Shown one piece after another: positions 49,401 to 61,356 of a stretch of 64,000 nt of DNA. How positions within the stretch are numbered: the first letter of the stretch is position 1; each line of letters opens with the position of its first letter. Under the pieces are notes generated by a model, which was not told the origin of the DNA, ran no database searches, and saw nothing but the letters and a program-made list of their open reading frames with translations. The stretch lies in the NCBI GenBank assembly GCA_030248215.1, contig JASANG010002723.1, forward strand, positions 1 to 64,000, given 5' to 3'. Source of the DNA: Enoplolaimus lenunculus. Lineage: Eukaryota; Nematoda; Enoplea; Enoplida; Thoracostomopsidae. Made by a program: the position numbers and the translations under genes.

Positions 49401-52400
49401 TTGTCGTTTTATTAATCATTGAATGTTGTACCTAAACGATGACGTGGAATTAATGTTTTTGACACCGAAGCGATGATGAGCCAGTGACGTTTTAAAACGC
49501 TTACCATGAATGAATAATTTCCGTTGTAATAATAGTTTCCAGGCGTTTCACCATCCTGTACACAGTTTTCATTTTGTTTGTCCAAAGACAAAGTTTCAAA
49601 CTGAAATTGTATCGAGTACAGAGCCAGCGTCAGGATAGTCGGCCCTCCCAAACAGGTCCGAGGGTGGCCCAATAAAATAATTTCACAGCAGTATAACGGT
49701 TCAGGAAAAGATTTTCAGTTGGCTAAGATGTGGCCCGCCAAGGGTCGGCGCCTCTCCAATTGAAGGGTTTGGAAGACGCTTTCGCCGGCACTGTTCGAGT
49801 AACTGCATTTCGCAGTATTGCCAAACCCAATACATTACTGTATCGGACGTCACCGCCCGCCGCCGCGCCCTGCCACACGCCGCTATGCGTTTCCAACAAG
49901 AATATAGGCAAAATCTGTTGAGGGCCCACGGCTACGTGTGACGAGTATAGTGCAACCCTTACAGTTCAAATATGGAGCGTTTAAGGGTTGCGCTATAATT
50001 TACTGCACCGGACGTCAGCGTACGCCGCCGTACAGCACCACACAACGCTACACGGCGGCGTGCAGTTGTACGCGACGGCGTGCGGAGAATATAGCGCAAC
50101 CGTTAGTACAAACACGGAGCTTTTATAAGGGTTGCGCTATACTCCACAGCGCCGGACGCCGCCGTGTGCCATTGCATGCCGTTGGACGCCGCCGCGCGTC
50201 GCCACACGCCGCTATGCGTTGCTAACAAAAACGGCGGCAAAATTTATCACGTGGGGGTGCGGAAATTTTTAATAAAAAATTTAATCGTGCAGTGTGTCAT
50301 ACCAGTATTCATGTTTGGTTTTTGGCGTAAAATGTGCTATTTACGAAAAAAATTAAATAATGACAAAGAAGTCAGGGTCGTATACAAGGGTGAAACAGAG
50401 GAAAATATCACCCACGGGCATATTGTTTAGAAATAAGAAAAAGTAGTTTGAAACGATTTAAAATAACAATCTTGTGCTACAGTGTATACATATCAGCAAA
50501 GTATTCACGAACAGCCAGGTATATGCTACACAAAAATGGTCTCGTTTGTACGATTTATTTCGAAAAAATCAGCAAGGTTATTAGCTCCCGGAAACGAATT
50601 TGGTTTGCGAAATGAAACCCTAACACAGGACCGTAGCCAGCTCACATTGCTAGGGTGGATGCTGATCGTTTTTCAAGAACAACATACAAGGTGTTTCGGT
50701 GATTTTCGATAGGTGGGGCCAAAACTATTTCAGTGGGTGCTGAGCCTCCTGCCCCCCCCCCGTTTTCTGGCTACGTTCCTGAATAACGCTGCAAAATATA
50801 CTGACGTAACGAAGTTGAAATTGATTGTCGTATCCGGGTACCACAGAATAGCTGTCTAGTTCAGGAATAAACGGTAGACCAGATGAATATACCGTCATAC
50901 GAAACCCAACGCTTGCCATAGATGGCAGATACGTATGCGGCAACGGGTTCAACGATAAAGCGAGACCTGTGAACACAAAACATAAGGTTCACAACAAAAC
51001 AGTCATTCCAGTCTAAAAAATTCCTAAACTATAAAGTTTTCAGTGTTTAGTTTCTAGCAATTCTAAAATTAATGTTAATACCGTATCATATAGTGGCCAG
51101 CACGAAAATTTTCTCAACAATATTGTCCACATTAAGAGGAGCAGAGCGTAGGTTAGAACAACGGGAACGTTACTCGATGTCGGACCACAGCAGATCTTTG
51201 ATGGACCCATACGGCACAGCAGGTTTGATCAATCATAGCGGAATCTTAATAACCCACAGGGATAAGAGTTTGCGAGTCCTAACTTTTCGGCCCTGCCACA
51301 TGCTGATTAAGTAAAGTTTCAAAGATGAGTTAGCAGTATTGCGTTCAATTCTTACATATATGCATCTATATTTATATAAATATATGTGGACAATAAGAAC
51401 ATATTATTGCTTGAAAGTATTATCGTACTTAATAGACTACCAATTGCGTATCAATCAGTACACTGCAAAAAATGATGACTCAAATTGATTATCTCCGAAA
51501 TATGCTTTTCCGAACTACACAAACTGAGTCAAAATTCGACTCCGCTGGAGTCAAATTGAACTCAATGAGTCGTTCAGTGAGTCGAATTTGACGCTGGCGA
51601 AATTGAATTTGACACAGTTTGTGTAGTCTGGAAAAGCCTATTTCGGAGAGACTCAATTTGACTCACCATTATTTCAGTGTAATAAAAAATATTCGAATCC
51701 GTCAATTCGAGAATTTCCAGATTAAATGTGATAAAGTTACCATTTTTCATTCCGGTTCCTGTCGCTTCAGCCGGATTGTTCGCATTGCCGTTGAACGTAA
51801 AACACGAACCATGGCCGTAAAAGTGTCGTTTTATCCTAAAAACCAACTCAATTTCATTATTTCAACATACAACTAACACAACTGAATAGCAATTAACCGT
51901 AGAAAGAATTCTCCATTAAATCTCGGGCCAATGTTTACTTTTAGAGCCGTAACAGTAGATTAAGCGTATTCTTAAGCCTAAGCCTAAGCAAAAAATATAG
52001 TCTAGAATGTAGGCGTCCTTTTTTGCAGACCCACCAGAAACCGGGACGGCCCTAAAAATGTTAATGTATGTGCTGAATTGTGGGATGAGTTACTGTGGGT
52101 CGTGAGCATGGAAACAAATTTTTAAACCAGTATCGTACGTAAGTGAGGCCCGCAGCCAGGTCACTTTGGTAGGATGGGTTGAAAGTTTTTTCAGGAGGGG
52201 CATACAAAGGTTTTTGATGACATGCAAAGCTGAAAAATTTGTAGGGAGGAGAGCTAAAATTTCTTCAGAGAGACTGAGACCCCCCTGTCCTCCCTGTGAC
52301 TGCGGGCCTGGTGTCGGTAGATACCCAACTGCAGCGTGATATCGGGACGAGAATTTGTTCTCACTTGTAGTTCAAATCAAGCAATTGAGTTTAGCAAATT

Positions 52401-55228
52401 TTAACAATAAATTTTCTGTGCAAAGTATACAACGTCAAGAAATACCACCGTTTTTAAACTTACAATGCTGTCCCTCGGGCTCGGATCCCCAAAGAAATTA
52501 GGGGGCGAACATAGGTTGAACTTAACGAGAAATACTCGTTCAAATTGCAATGAATACTCGATGGACTGCTTAATATGCGTGGCAAAGAAGATGTTTGTAA
52601 AACACTTTGCTTCAGAATGAGTTTATACAAATCTTTGTTTACATTAAGGTCATTACCAAAAACAAGGCTATAGAACAAATGTGGGCTTGCGGACGTCAAT
52701 CGATTCAAATTTATCGACATTAAGCATATTTTTCTTGCTTATACGAAGGAGAGTTCATGGGAATGAAATGAATCCCGTATGACTCGACCCTGTAGCCTTA
52801 ACTATTGCATTCATTTATTCTAGTCTAAACTGTCAGTCTAGGTAGAAGCCGAGAAGCCGGGATTGCCGATCATTTTATTACGCAGCTAGAATTGTAGGCA
52901 TGCAGGGGTGTCTCGAACTAGTGGTATTAGGTTTTTGAGACAACCGCTCTGCCATAGAGTTACGTAGCACGCCCTCCAACTGCTTCTATCGTCGACTATA
53001 TATCGATTGTATGCTGCCGGGTAGTATCCAACAAAATGTGCATTCCATAAATTCCATATACACCAGTACAAACATGTCTCACATGCTTACACAAAGTTGA
53101 ACGTACCATGAACAATTTCTACCAGCGTACGAACAAGACGCGATTATTTCTTGTTCGGAATATTGAAGTTTATCAAGATTCGGTTCGGATTTACCGTTTA
53201 CAATGTAAGCATACATGTCCTTTACTAATGGCCATAATGACAATGAGTTATAATCCAAATACGTGTCTGAATCCTATAAAAAATAAACAAACAATACTTA
53301 GACAGCAAAACCCCCCTTGTCTTGTCTATCAGACCCCCAAAGACAAACAAATGTATCACGTGTTTCTTGTCTTCAAAGCTAACAAAACGACACTCATCCA
53401 CCTGCTACAGAAATTATATTTCCGTACTAAACCACAAACCTGTGAAATAAATTGTGTGTTGGAAAGTTACGTTTCCGAGCAACCGCTGATTTAAGCATGA
53501 GCCTAAGCGTAAACATAAGAATAAGTCTATGGTTGTGCCTTGCTTTGCTCGGCTCAGATTTCTTTGTCTATATGTACATCGTAAGCCAATCTGCTATTCA
53601 GGCCAATTACCAATTCGCTTAGGCCAATCTGCTATTCTGAGCAAATAGCAGTTTGGCCAATGCCAAATAGCAATTGTATTAAGATGTAGCAAAACCACAC
53701 TGATGTTAAACTAAACGCTGATTTGATAACGTTATTGCGTTTGTTAAAATAATCGAATTTGTTTGGTCAATAAATTTACTAGCAGTTTAGCCTAGGCGAA
53801 ACTGTTATTACGCAAAATAGCAGATTGGCCTAGGGCCAATTATTAATTAGCCTCAATAGCAGATTGGCCTACGACATATATATATTAGTCGTGCTAGGTA
53901 ATGTACAAAAATAGAAACGATTACGTTTATTACATTAAGAAAGCTATTACTAACCTGAGGTTCGGACGATTCAGCGGTAGACTGTGCCAGGTCTGTCTTT
54001 GCGATTATATCTGATACTATTGTCCACAGATTGTATTTCTAAAAAATTTTCAATTTCTATAAATGTCATTTAACAAGCGAATTATCTAAAATTCACACAA
54101 ACAAATCTAACTGAATGCTTGCATTTGCCATGTTAAAGCTTTATACTTAGTTTTTCCATACCAGTGTATAGTGAACGAACCGTAGGAACTTACTTGTTAC
54201 CATATTCTTATCTGGTTGTAACATCTATTATTTAGTAGTAGAATTTTCAAACAAGGCAACTTTTTACTTCATATGAGTATACTGTAAGCAACTAAATACA
54301 ATAATGTAAGAGCAATATACACACACTGTGAGCAGTGCTTAACATTTATAACATACATGCGCAGTGCAAAATCTCCACAAGACGTGAGAGCCTACTCGGG
54401 CTCGAGCTCAAGCTCCTATAGCTCAGTGGTCATCGTAAACGCCTTGAGACTGGGGATCGAATCTAACTTTGAAATTACATCTCATATGAAATTGAAAATA
54501 TTCATGGGAGAAAGGGTTAATATTTACATTATACATTATTGCTTCGTATACAATTTATAAAGTCGTCAGTCGCATGATTGTTGTTTAGTTTTCTTTATAC
54601 CAGCAGATGCCACGGAAACGCGACCGAAATTGTGCCACTTTTTGATGCTATTTCTAGTGTTTTTATGAAATTTTTTCCGATGTTAAAAGGTTAACAGCCG
54701 AATTTTCATAATTCTGTACACAATACAATACAGTAGGCTTTATTTCTTTAGTAAACTCGAAATAACCTTTATTTTCGCTACTCAAATAATTACTGAACCT
54801 TAAACAACGATTTACTTGCAAAATGTACTTATAAAATAGTGTAGGAGTATATATGAAATAAAGCATTACAATAGTGGGAAGCAATAAAAAAACGGTTTAA
54901 GTACAAGTTATTGTAAATGTGAAGCCAGAACCGGGTTCACCGCTTACACCTGGTTGTTTCGGTTATAAGGTCGACTTTTTTTGTAAGTTTTTTAAAATTG
55001 TACCAGTGTCTCGCAGTTTAGGCGAATTGTCCGCTGTTTCGGGCAGGTCGTTCCAAAATATTTACAATGCGGTAAAGGTTAACACAGCTCAAAGCTGGAC
55101 GTTGGTCGAATTTAAATTACTAAAATAATTTAAAATATACATTACCATTGCTTTAGTTACACATTTTTCATATGGTTCTGTACATTTCTCGCCATATTTG
55201 CAAATCGGATAATCGTTTTTGTCACATT
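43427..55228 (-). CDS. DEG/ENaC-family sodium channel subunit, partial (7 clear plus 3 tentative exons)
   Basis: Minus-strand exons: 55228-55146 (tentative; Cys-rich, DYPICKYGEKC), 54038-53955, 53273-53107, 51835-51741, 50966-50806, 49600-49505, 47900-47792, 46912-46846, 44438-44398 (tentative) and 43499-43427. Each has AG/GT borders; from 55228 down to 44398 the phases agree. In order they give the family signatures: EIIASCSYAGRNCS, YGHGSCFTFN, GFRMTVYSSGLPFIPE with VVPG, NCVQDGE, then the thumb-domain Cys pattern GCVKSYEQQQILDVCKCA and FDCRQRC, and a pre-M2 strand VKLYYSMYASGYVTEERLES. Members form trimeric, often acid-, peptide- or touch-gated Na+ channels. The helices M1 and M2 were not found. 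The exon at 43499 needs one more exon (length 1 mod 3) between it and 44398. Exons are small and introns are packed with repeats. Confidence 0.88.
44083..44300 (+). mobile_element. tRNA-Gly-like TTAACCC element
   Basis: Contains TATAGCTGAGTGGTGAT, CGCCTCCCACTCCAG and GGAGTTCGAAC in tRNA order, ending ATGTGAGAAAGGTTTAA; the left tip is worn. Lies in a DEG/ENaC intron. Confidence 0.7.
45725..45918 (+). mobile_element. TTAGGC-family element
   Basis: From CCAAAGTATAGAACGGGGCCG through CCTAAGCC words to AACGTTCCACCCCTGATG. Further copies in this region lie near 45240-45410 and 48005-48190. Confidence 0.65.
46316..46586 (-). mobile_element. tRNA-Gly-like TTAACCC element
   Basis: Near-identical in layout to 14789-15058: TTAACCCTTTCTCAT to ATGTGAGAAGGGGTTAA, with the same internal tRNA-like block on the minus strand. 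Confidence 0.78.
48652..48916 (+). mobile_element. tRNA-Gly-like TTAACCC element, second subfamily
   Basis: A box TAGCTCAGTGG, then CGCCTTCCACCC as in tRNA-Gly(TCC), then B box GGGTTCGAATC. The 5' arm CTCATAGAGTATACTATGAG is itself a palindrome. Confidence 0.75.
48943..49213 (+). mobile_element. tRNA-Gly-like TTAACCC element, second subfamily
   Basis: Starts TAACCCTTTCACTCATAG and ends ATGTGAGAAAGGGTTAA. Follows the previous copy after only about 26 bp in the same orientation. Confidence 0.78.
49726..50240. repeat. GC-rich foldback cluster
   Basis: Islands of CGCCGCCG/CACACGCCGCTATGCG words, far richer in GC than the flanks. Two short foldbacks with stem GGGTTGCGCTATA face AATATAGCGCAACC-like arms at about 49945-50000 and 50088-50145. 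Lies in the DEG/ENaC intron between 49600 and 50806. Frames across it are repeat by-products. Confidence 0.6.
51461..51679. mobile_element. Family A (CACTG) element with TA duplication
   Basis: CACTGCAAAAAATGATGACT to TCACCATTATTTCAGTG, flanked by TA on both sides. Sits about 60 bp from the DEG/ENaC exon 51741-51835. Confidence 0.82.
52902..52973 (-). mobile_element. tRNA-like sequence, probably a SINE head
   Basis: Minus strand: A-box-like TGGCAGAGCGG, then B-box-like AGTTCGAGACA at tRNA spacing. No matching acceptor stem or clear anticodon arm, so a functional tRNA is unlikely. Lies in a DEG/ENaC intron. Confidence 0.45.
54261..54520 (+). mobile_element. tRNA-Gly-like TTAACCC element
   Basis: TAGCTCAGTGGTCATCG and GGGGATCGAATC in tRNA order, ending TTCATGGGAGAAAGGGTTAA. 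Confidence 0.72.
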
Positions 55229-55299
55229 CTAAAATTTTAATATTAATAAAGCAAAATTTTAAAACAGAATTGATAGTATTATGCGGTCGTCCAGGTTTC

Positions 55300-55450
55300 T
55301 GGCGGGTCTATAAAACAGTAGGTTTATATTCTAGATTACATTTTTTTGCTTAGGCTTAGGCTTAGGCTTAGGCTTAGGCTTAGGCTTAGGAACTTATTTT
55401 TGCAACGCTTACGCTAAGGCTTAGGAATACCCTTAATCTACTGTTCATAC
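55300..55450 (-). mobile_element. TTAGGC-family element, minus orientation
   Basis: Six perfect tandem TTAGGC hexamers at about 55350-55388, with family flanks (GCGGGTCTATAAAACAGTAG). Copies in the other orientation are at 56283-56450, 57755-57960 and 60378-60530. Confidence 0.75.
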
Positions 55451-57316
55451 GCCTCTCAAAATAACATTGGCCATTGATAGTATTGTTCGGTAGGTTTCTG
55501 ACGCACACCGGAGTCGGGCACGTAGTCAAGGGGGGCATGGGGTCTCAACCCTTCTAGAACAATTTTGGTCCCCCTTGGAAAAGTTTCAACGTTGCTTGTA
55601 AGTAAACCAAAACTGTTATAGGCCCCTCTTGAATATTTTTAGCCACCCCCTCAGCAAGGTGAGCTGGCCACGGGTCTGACCGGAGACAGATACGGATGTC
55701 CGTTTTTGACCGATGTTAAACTAGAACCAGATGTTTTGTCGCTTTCTGGTATCACATGAATGAATCTGGATGTTTAAGTGCATGTATGACCAAAGGAGCT
55801 TAAGTAATAATACTGATTGATTTGGTGTTTTACTTGCTATAATTTGCTATATTATTTTTACAATGGTTTCAGTAATACTTGTGTTTCCTGTTTCACGTGT
55901 TTTTGCTATTTGGAACAGAAGTCAGCGTGAAACTGTAATGCAGGTGTCGTATATACGTTTCGATGATAGATATCCGGTATTCAAAACATCGGAACTGCAT
56001 GTCAGATTTTTGCCGGCGCATGATACTCCCGGTTCCGGTATTGTACACCACTGAATATTTAACAAAATTGTAACATATATACGACACCCTGAATATCTAT
56101 TTGAACCCTGATAGATATATAAAAAAGTAAGAATACCGAAACCGGAAGTAGGATAACGATGTTTTTGCCAGAGCTTTTTTCTTTGTCATTCGATTTTTTA
56201 TCAAATGAAACAATAAATTGTACTAAAAATACTTGCCAATTTGCGTAAACCATTATATTTGCACAGTCGCATGTTACTTTAAGGGGCGTAACAGTAGGTT
56301 AAGCGTATTCCTAAGCCTAAGCGTAAGCGTTACAAAAATGTGTTCCTAAGCCTAAGCCTAAGCCTAACAAAAAATGTAATCTAAAATCTAAACCTACTCT
56401 TTTATGGACCCACCAGAAACCTGGTCGCCCCTTAAAGCAACAAGGGCCCTTGCTAATGATACATTCTCGTGTGATTGTTACAATTACATTTTAATACAGA
56501 GTAACAATTAAAAAATGTCTACCTGAGACTCGATGAAATATAAATTAATGTACATTTTTACATGCCTAAAAAGATGTAACTAACACTATAACTAACGATT
56601 TTGAACTTATTTCTGCAACTGGTAACATACACCTGCGCTCGCATTCTCAAATGTGTGTAGGACCTGTAGGTGGCTGTGCCACTCTCAAACCATATTTCAA
56701 ACTAAAACTAAAATACAAATTAAAACCAAATCCTAAATCCACACCTTAAGGGAATCCGTGGTGCCACCTAGTCTCTCGTAGAACTTCTTCAACCACATCC
56801 CGACATCCCATAATCTTACCTTCCATCGTACCTCAAATTCTTACGATGAAATGATGGGATTTAGGACGGCAGCAAGGTTAGCACGAGCCAATGAGTGCCA
56901 TAATTATTAAGTTTAGAAACCCAATTACTAAATGATGATAGTTGCTGTACACATTTGAAAATATGGGACCTTAAAGTTTAATTTTTTGGTTGTAATTTAA
57001 AAGTTAATTTTGAAGTTTACTGTGCAAAATTGGTCAGAGGACTTTAGTGCAACACTGATTTGACAAACCTTTGGCTAGAAACTGTAATTTGCTAAACTTG
57101 TACGCACTTTTCTTAGGTATCGGAAATGCAGGTGTAATCGCATTTCTGAGATAGGCTAAGGTTGGCCGCAGCGTAGTTATGTGTTGGTTATTTAGAGATA
57201 TATGAAAATATCTTTGTAATGTATATGTTGTATCTTTTTAAGTTATATTTGAGTTATAATAAAATGTATGCATTCTGCCGCATTGATTATTTTGCCAAAT
57301 CGGCGTGCGTTCACAA

Positions 57317-57575
57317 GCGGATCCAGTGGGGGAGCAGGGAAAAGGGCGTACGCCCCCCCGTCAGAAACTTTTCTGTGATAAAATGGTATGGTTCCCACTG
57401 ACAATTTTCAACGCGAGAAAATTTTTTTATAAAAACATACAATTTTAACGCTCAGAATTTTTGGTGTGATATAAACCCTCACAATTTTTTCCCTTATCTT
57501 ACAATATTCGTGTATCGTAACATTTGTCAGTCTGTTTCCTCCGTCTGAAATTTTGGATCCTCTGCGTGCGTTTAT
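57317..57575. mobile_element. GCGGATCCA-family MITE
   Basis: GCGGATCCAGTGGGGGAGC at the left is inverted against TTTTGGATCCTCTGC at the right, with CGTCAGAAAC inside. Confidence 0.65.
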
Positions 57576-57969
57576 GAGGATGCAACCTGTGGTGCAAAAT
57601 ATGACTGTGCCGCAAGTCAGTTAATTTTGTCCAGAGCCGACACCTGAACCGTAACCGGAAATGAAGCAAAATGAAATTTGTATTTGCAAATCTTTCACAT
57701 GATCTTGAATGGAAGTTTTTTCACTTGACACACCTTTATTATAAATACTGAGACTTATTGCTACCGTCAGCATAAGCCTAAGTGTAATAAAGTCCTTATA
57801 TCTCAACGTAAGCGTAAGCCTAAGCAAAAAATTAGTCTAAAGCTTAAGCTTACTCTATTGCAGTCCCCAGAAAAAGGTTCCGCCCCTAATCTTTAAAGCT
57901 TAAGCTTACTCTATTGCAGTCCCCAGAAAAAGGTTCCGCCCCTAATCTTTACATGGGCCCTCAATTTGT

Positions 57970-59660
57970 GCGGCGTATAAAACATTTAATTTACAAAACA
58001 GAATGCCACGGTGCAACTGGAGGTGAAAAATACCTTAACCGGAGCCGGAAAAGAATCAAAATTAGGTCGTTAAAATGATGTTTAATTGGTTAATTTTAGC
58101 ACAAATCTGTAATGTGTTGTTCTCGGCAATTCTTTCCTCAAAATTGTGTCAAGAGTTAAAACGAATCGCGCCCAAACAGAAAAATTTTGTAAAACTAAGT
58201 AAATCCGGCGAAAGTTTTACCGAAGCCCCGGAGTTGGAGCTAAGTTCGATTTTCTGTCGGAGCCGGAGGCAGAACTCCACCGGTGTCAAAGTTTAATAAA
58301 ACTGCTGCAAAATTGGAGCTGGCGAAACGAACGAAAAACCAAACAAATGCCATATCTTTAGGAGACCAGAAGCATTTATACAACTACGCAGAACAACGCA
58401 GAAAATCGCGCGAGCGAAACGATCACAAAGCTACACGCATGCCACAGTTGTATGCGGCCACAAATCAAGGCAACAAAGTCGACCTGCGCAGAAAAATACG
58501 CTAGCGAAACGAGACGCAAGGTCAAATGAGATTTTCCGATTTAATTCAAGATGCTCGTTCGAATTTGAAAACAATTACTTTATTCTCTTCAACAATTTTT
58601 TTTCAACCACCAAAAATTCTACTGCGAAATTTTACTTTTGTCACAATCCAATTGGAATCTGACTTCAAAATCTTAACTTACTCATTACTAAATACTGGTT
58701 TAATACTGAGCAGGTGCGCCGGAACCCACCTGTATACCGTAAATTATACCAGCATCTCAGACGTAAAATTAATAGGAAACAAGATTAACTGATGTTCTCA
58801 TGCTCGTAGAACGGTGCAATGAGACTAAAAGTGGCACTGAAATCACTTGCCATAATTTCACTTTATATTCAAATTAAATGAAAACAATGGCTGGCTCCTT
58901 GTTCGCTTCTCACTAGCGAAGTCTCCAGTATTGTGTCATCTCTAATTTGCTTGCAGGATGTTAAACGGTATGGTTATTATGTAATTCCAAAACTGGCACG
59001 CCAAAACCAAACTTTTGTGTTTACGTTTGATTATGTTAGTGCGAAAAATGCATCTAATTTCGCACTCGGTGTATCCTCGTAAAACTTTACCTCGCAATTT
59101 CTTTTCTACAAATATGTTTGAAAATTTGTTCAGTATATATATATATATAATGTACATCGTGTGGCAGAAAAAATATGAAGTGGATGAAAATTCGTTTAAG
59201 CCATTGTAGAAAGTTTTCTACAAAATCCAACAGTAATTCAGTGATGAAATTTACTTCAAATTCCGGTTCCTGTTCCTGGTCCTGTTTCTGCAAAGAAATT
59301 CAAAACGCAAAATCAAAAATTTTTGCTGCGTTTGGTTTTGCGCTCACTTCGCTCGTGGTGTCTTTTTGAGTCTTATATATACACAATGCACAACGCACAG
59401 AAGTTTTTGTGTCCGCCACTTAAAGTGCATATACTGCGTATCAAGTTGTAACAAATGTATTAGCTGTTAATTGGATAGGGTGGCGCCAGATATGTTCCCT
59501 GAGCACAGTGTTTACACCCTACGCCAGGGGCAAGTGTACTTCACTTGATTTTGCAAGATTGCGGTTCAAAAAGTAGGGAACGGCGGGCAAAATAGTTTTT
59601 TCAAAAAGTGGGGGCAATTGAACCTTGCCCCCCTAAACTCCGCTACTTCTGCACGGAAAG
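57970..59660. other. Gene-free stretch
   Basis: Short plus-strand frames (58075-58504) look repeat-derived: the word GCGAGCGAAACGA recurs at 36930, 58410, 58500 and 60817 and inverted at 44640. A GGAACCGG-type remnant lies near 59265. No host exon was recognised. Confidence 0.4.
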
Positions 59661-59669
59661 CATTCTTAC

Positions 59670-60175
59670 TGGATGGTGTCGTCGTTGTCGTCGTCGTTGT
59701 AGTCGTTGTTGTTGTTGTTGTTGTCGTCGTCGTTGTTGTCGTCGTGGTTGTTGTCGATGTTGTTGTTGTTACAGTAGTTGTAGCCGTTATCGTTGTTGTT
59801 GTTGTTGTAGATGTTGTTGATGATGTAGTGGTAGTAGTTGTAGTAGTTGTTGTTGTTGTGGTTGTAGTTGTTGTTGCTGTCGTCGTCGTCGTCGTCGTCG
59901 TTGTTGTTGTTGTTGTTGTTGTAGTTGTTGTTGTCGTTGTCGTTGCTGTTGTTGTTGTCGTAGTAGTTGTTGTTGTCGTTGTTGTCGTTGTTGTTGTTGT
60001 TGTCGTAGTTGTTGTCGTTGTTGTTGTTGTTGTTGTTGTCGTCGTAGTTGTTGTTGTTGTCGTAGTTGTTGTTGTTGTCGTAGTTGTTGTTGTTGTCGTC
60101 GTTGTTGTTGTTGTTGTTGTGGTGGTGGTGGTGGTACTGGTTGAAGTTGTCGTTACTGTCGTAGTAGTGACTACA
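59670..60175. repeat. GTT/GTC/GTA trinucleotide microsatellite, about 500 bp
   Basis: An imperfect (GTN)n tract. Translations give poly-Val on the plus strand and poly-Asn on the minus strand, with no flanking coding context. Not a gene. Confidence 0.95.
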
Positions 60176-61356
60176 ACAGTTTAAAAACAATTGAAATACG
60201 TTCCACACGTTTGTTTATTTTGATCATATCTCTTGTTTTTCTCATTACTCATCTATTGAATCAGTTAATATTCAACCATATGCCAATTTTGAAAGCAACC
60301 GAAAATATACACGTTCTCATTATTAACGTAAATTCTATTCAGCGTATCAATTAATTTTCAATTCAACCTTATTGTTCTTTGAGCCAATGTATAAAACTGG
60401 GCCGTAACAGCAGTATAAGCAAACTCCTAAGCCTAAGCCGAAGCAGTAAAAAACATTAGTGTAAGCCTTAGGCCTACTCTATTACAGTTCCACAGAAAAC
60501 GTTCCGAGCCTGATCTTTACATGGTCCGTTGTTTGAATGCCCATGTTAGTTAAATTGGCTAACGTGCAATTGCTACGCCAAATAGAAACTGACTTCTTCA
60601 GGATCGAAGATGCGTTTTTTAACTATTGTGTGTCTATCGAGAAGTACACGTGCGTCATAAAATACAAACAATACAAATAATCTACGCTGTATATATTGCT
60701 TGAAATTGCTATGTAATGTAAACTGCAGTCAACCAGAAGCGCAGCAGTTGATCCAAAAACAGAAAGGGTTACACATACAAAGCAGTATAATGCATAATTA
60801 TAGGCGCGATGCCTTGCGAGCAAAACGAACAAGAAGCCAATGCAAGTTTAAACATTTTGTAAAACATGATTCATAACGTTCTTTACTTCAAAAGTGTCCA
60901 GAGGGTCGCCTCCCAGCGATTGACTGCGGCACCGCTGGTAGTCAAATGAATACAAAAGGTAAGCTTCTAAGAAATATCGTGATTAATCCCGGAATATATA
61001 ACAGAAATACAATGTTCAAATCAACAGGATACAATATTTGCAACACCAGCATCATGAGATAGCGCTATACAACAAAACTATATACGATTTTTGTTTTATT
61101 TGTGCCTTTTTTTTGCTGAGCAATGCCCAAAATTTAATAGCAACTGCTCAAAACTTCTTTTCACAAGACAATCACGTTTTTGTTCTACAAACAATTGTAA
61201 ACAAAGTAATGCTTGAAAATCGTCAAGAATACGTATGTAAAGGGCAATCCATCTTTAATCGTAATTAACAATACATGGAGCCCAAATTAACGTTTTGTTG
61301 ACGTCCTTGTGTTTTTAGAACATATTTTATGCATATGATGACAGAAAACACCTTAC

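Noticed and set aside
49730-50430. Ala/Arg-rich open frames
   Set aside because: Products of the GC-rich repeat cluster with no splice or start support.
52460-52720. 86-codon minus frame as a required DEG/ENaC exon
   Set aside because: The exon pair 53107/51835 already gives the canonical Cys spacing without it; kept only as a possible cassette exon.
53108-53494. 128-codon plus-strand frame
   Set aside because: It is the antisense shadow of the DEG/ENaC exon 53107-53273.
55068-55096. A 29-bp micro-exon reading LSCVNLYRI as the post-M1 motif
   Set aside because: Its phase does not fit the neighbouring exon 55146-55228, and the acceptor is weak.
59618-60184. Open frame of nearly pure valine, and asparagine on the other strand
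   Set aside because: It is a translation of the GTN microsatellite.
61118-61233. Plus-strand exon-like segment after a strong pyrimidine tract, ending at GTATGT
   Set aside because: It does not join in phase with the exon-like segment at 60900-60957 and has no known domain.
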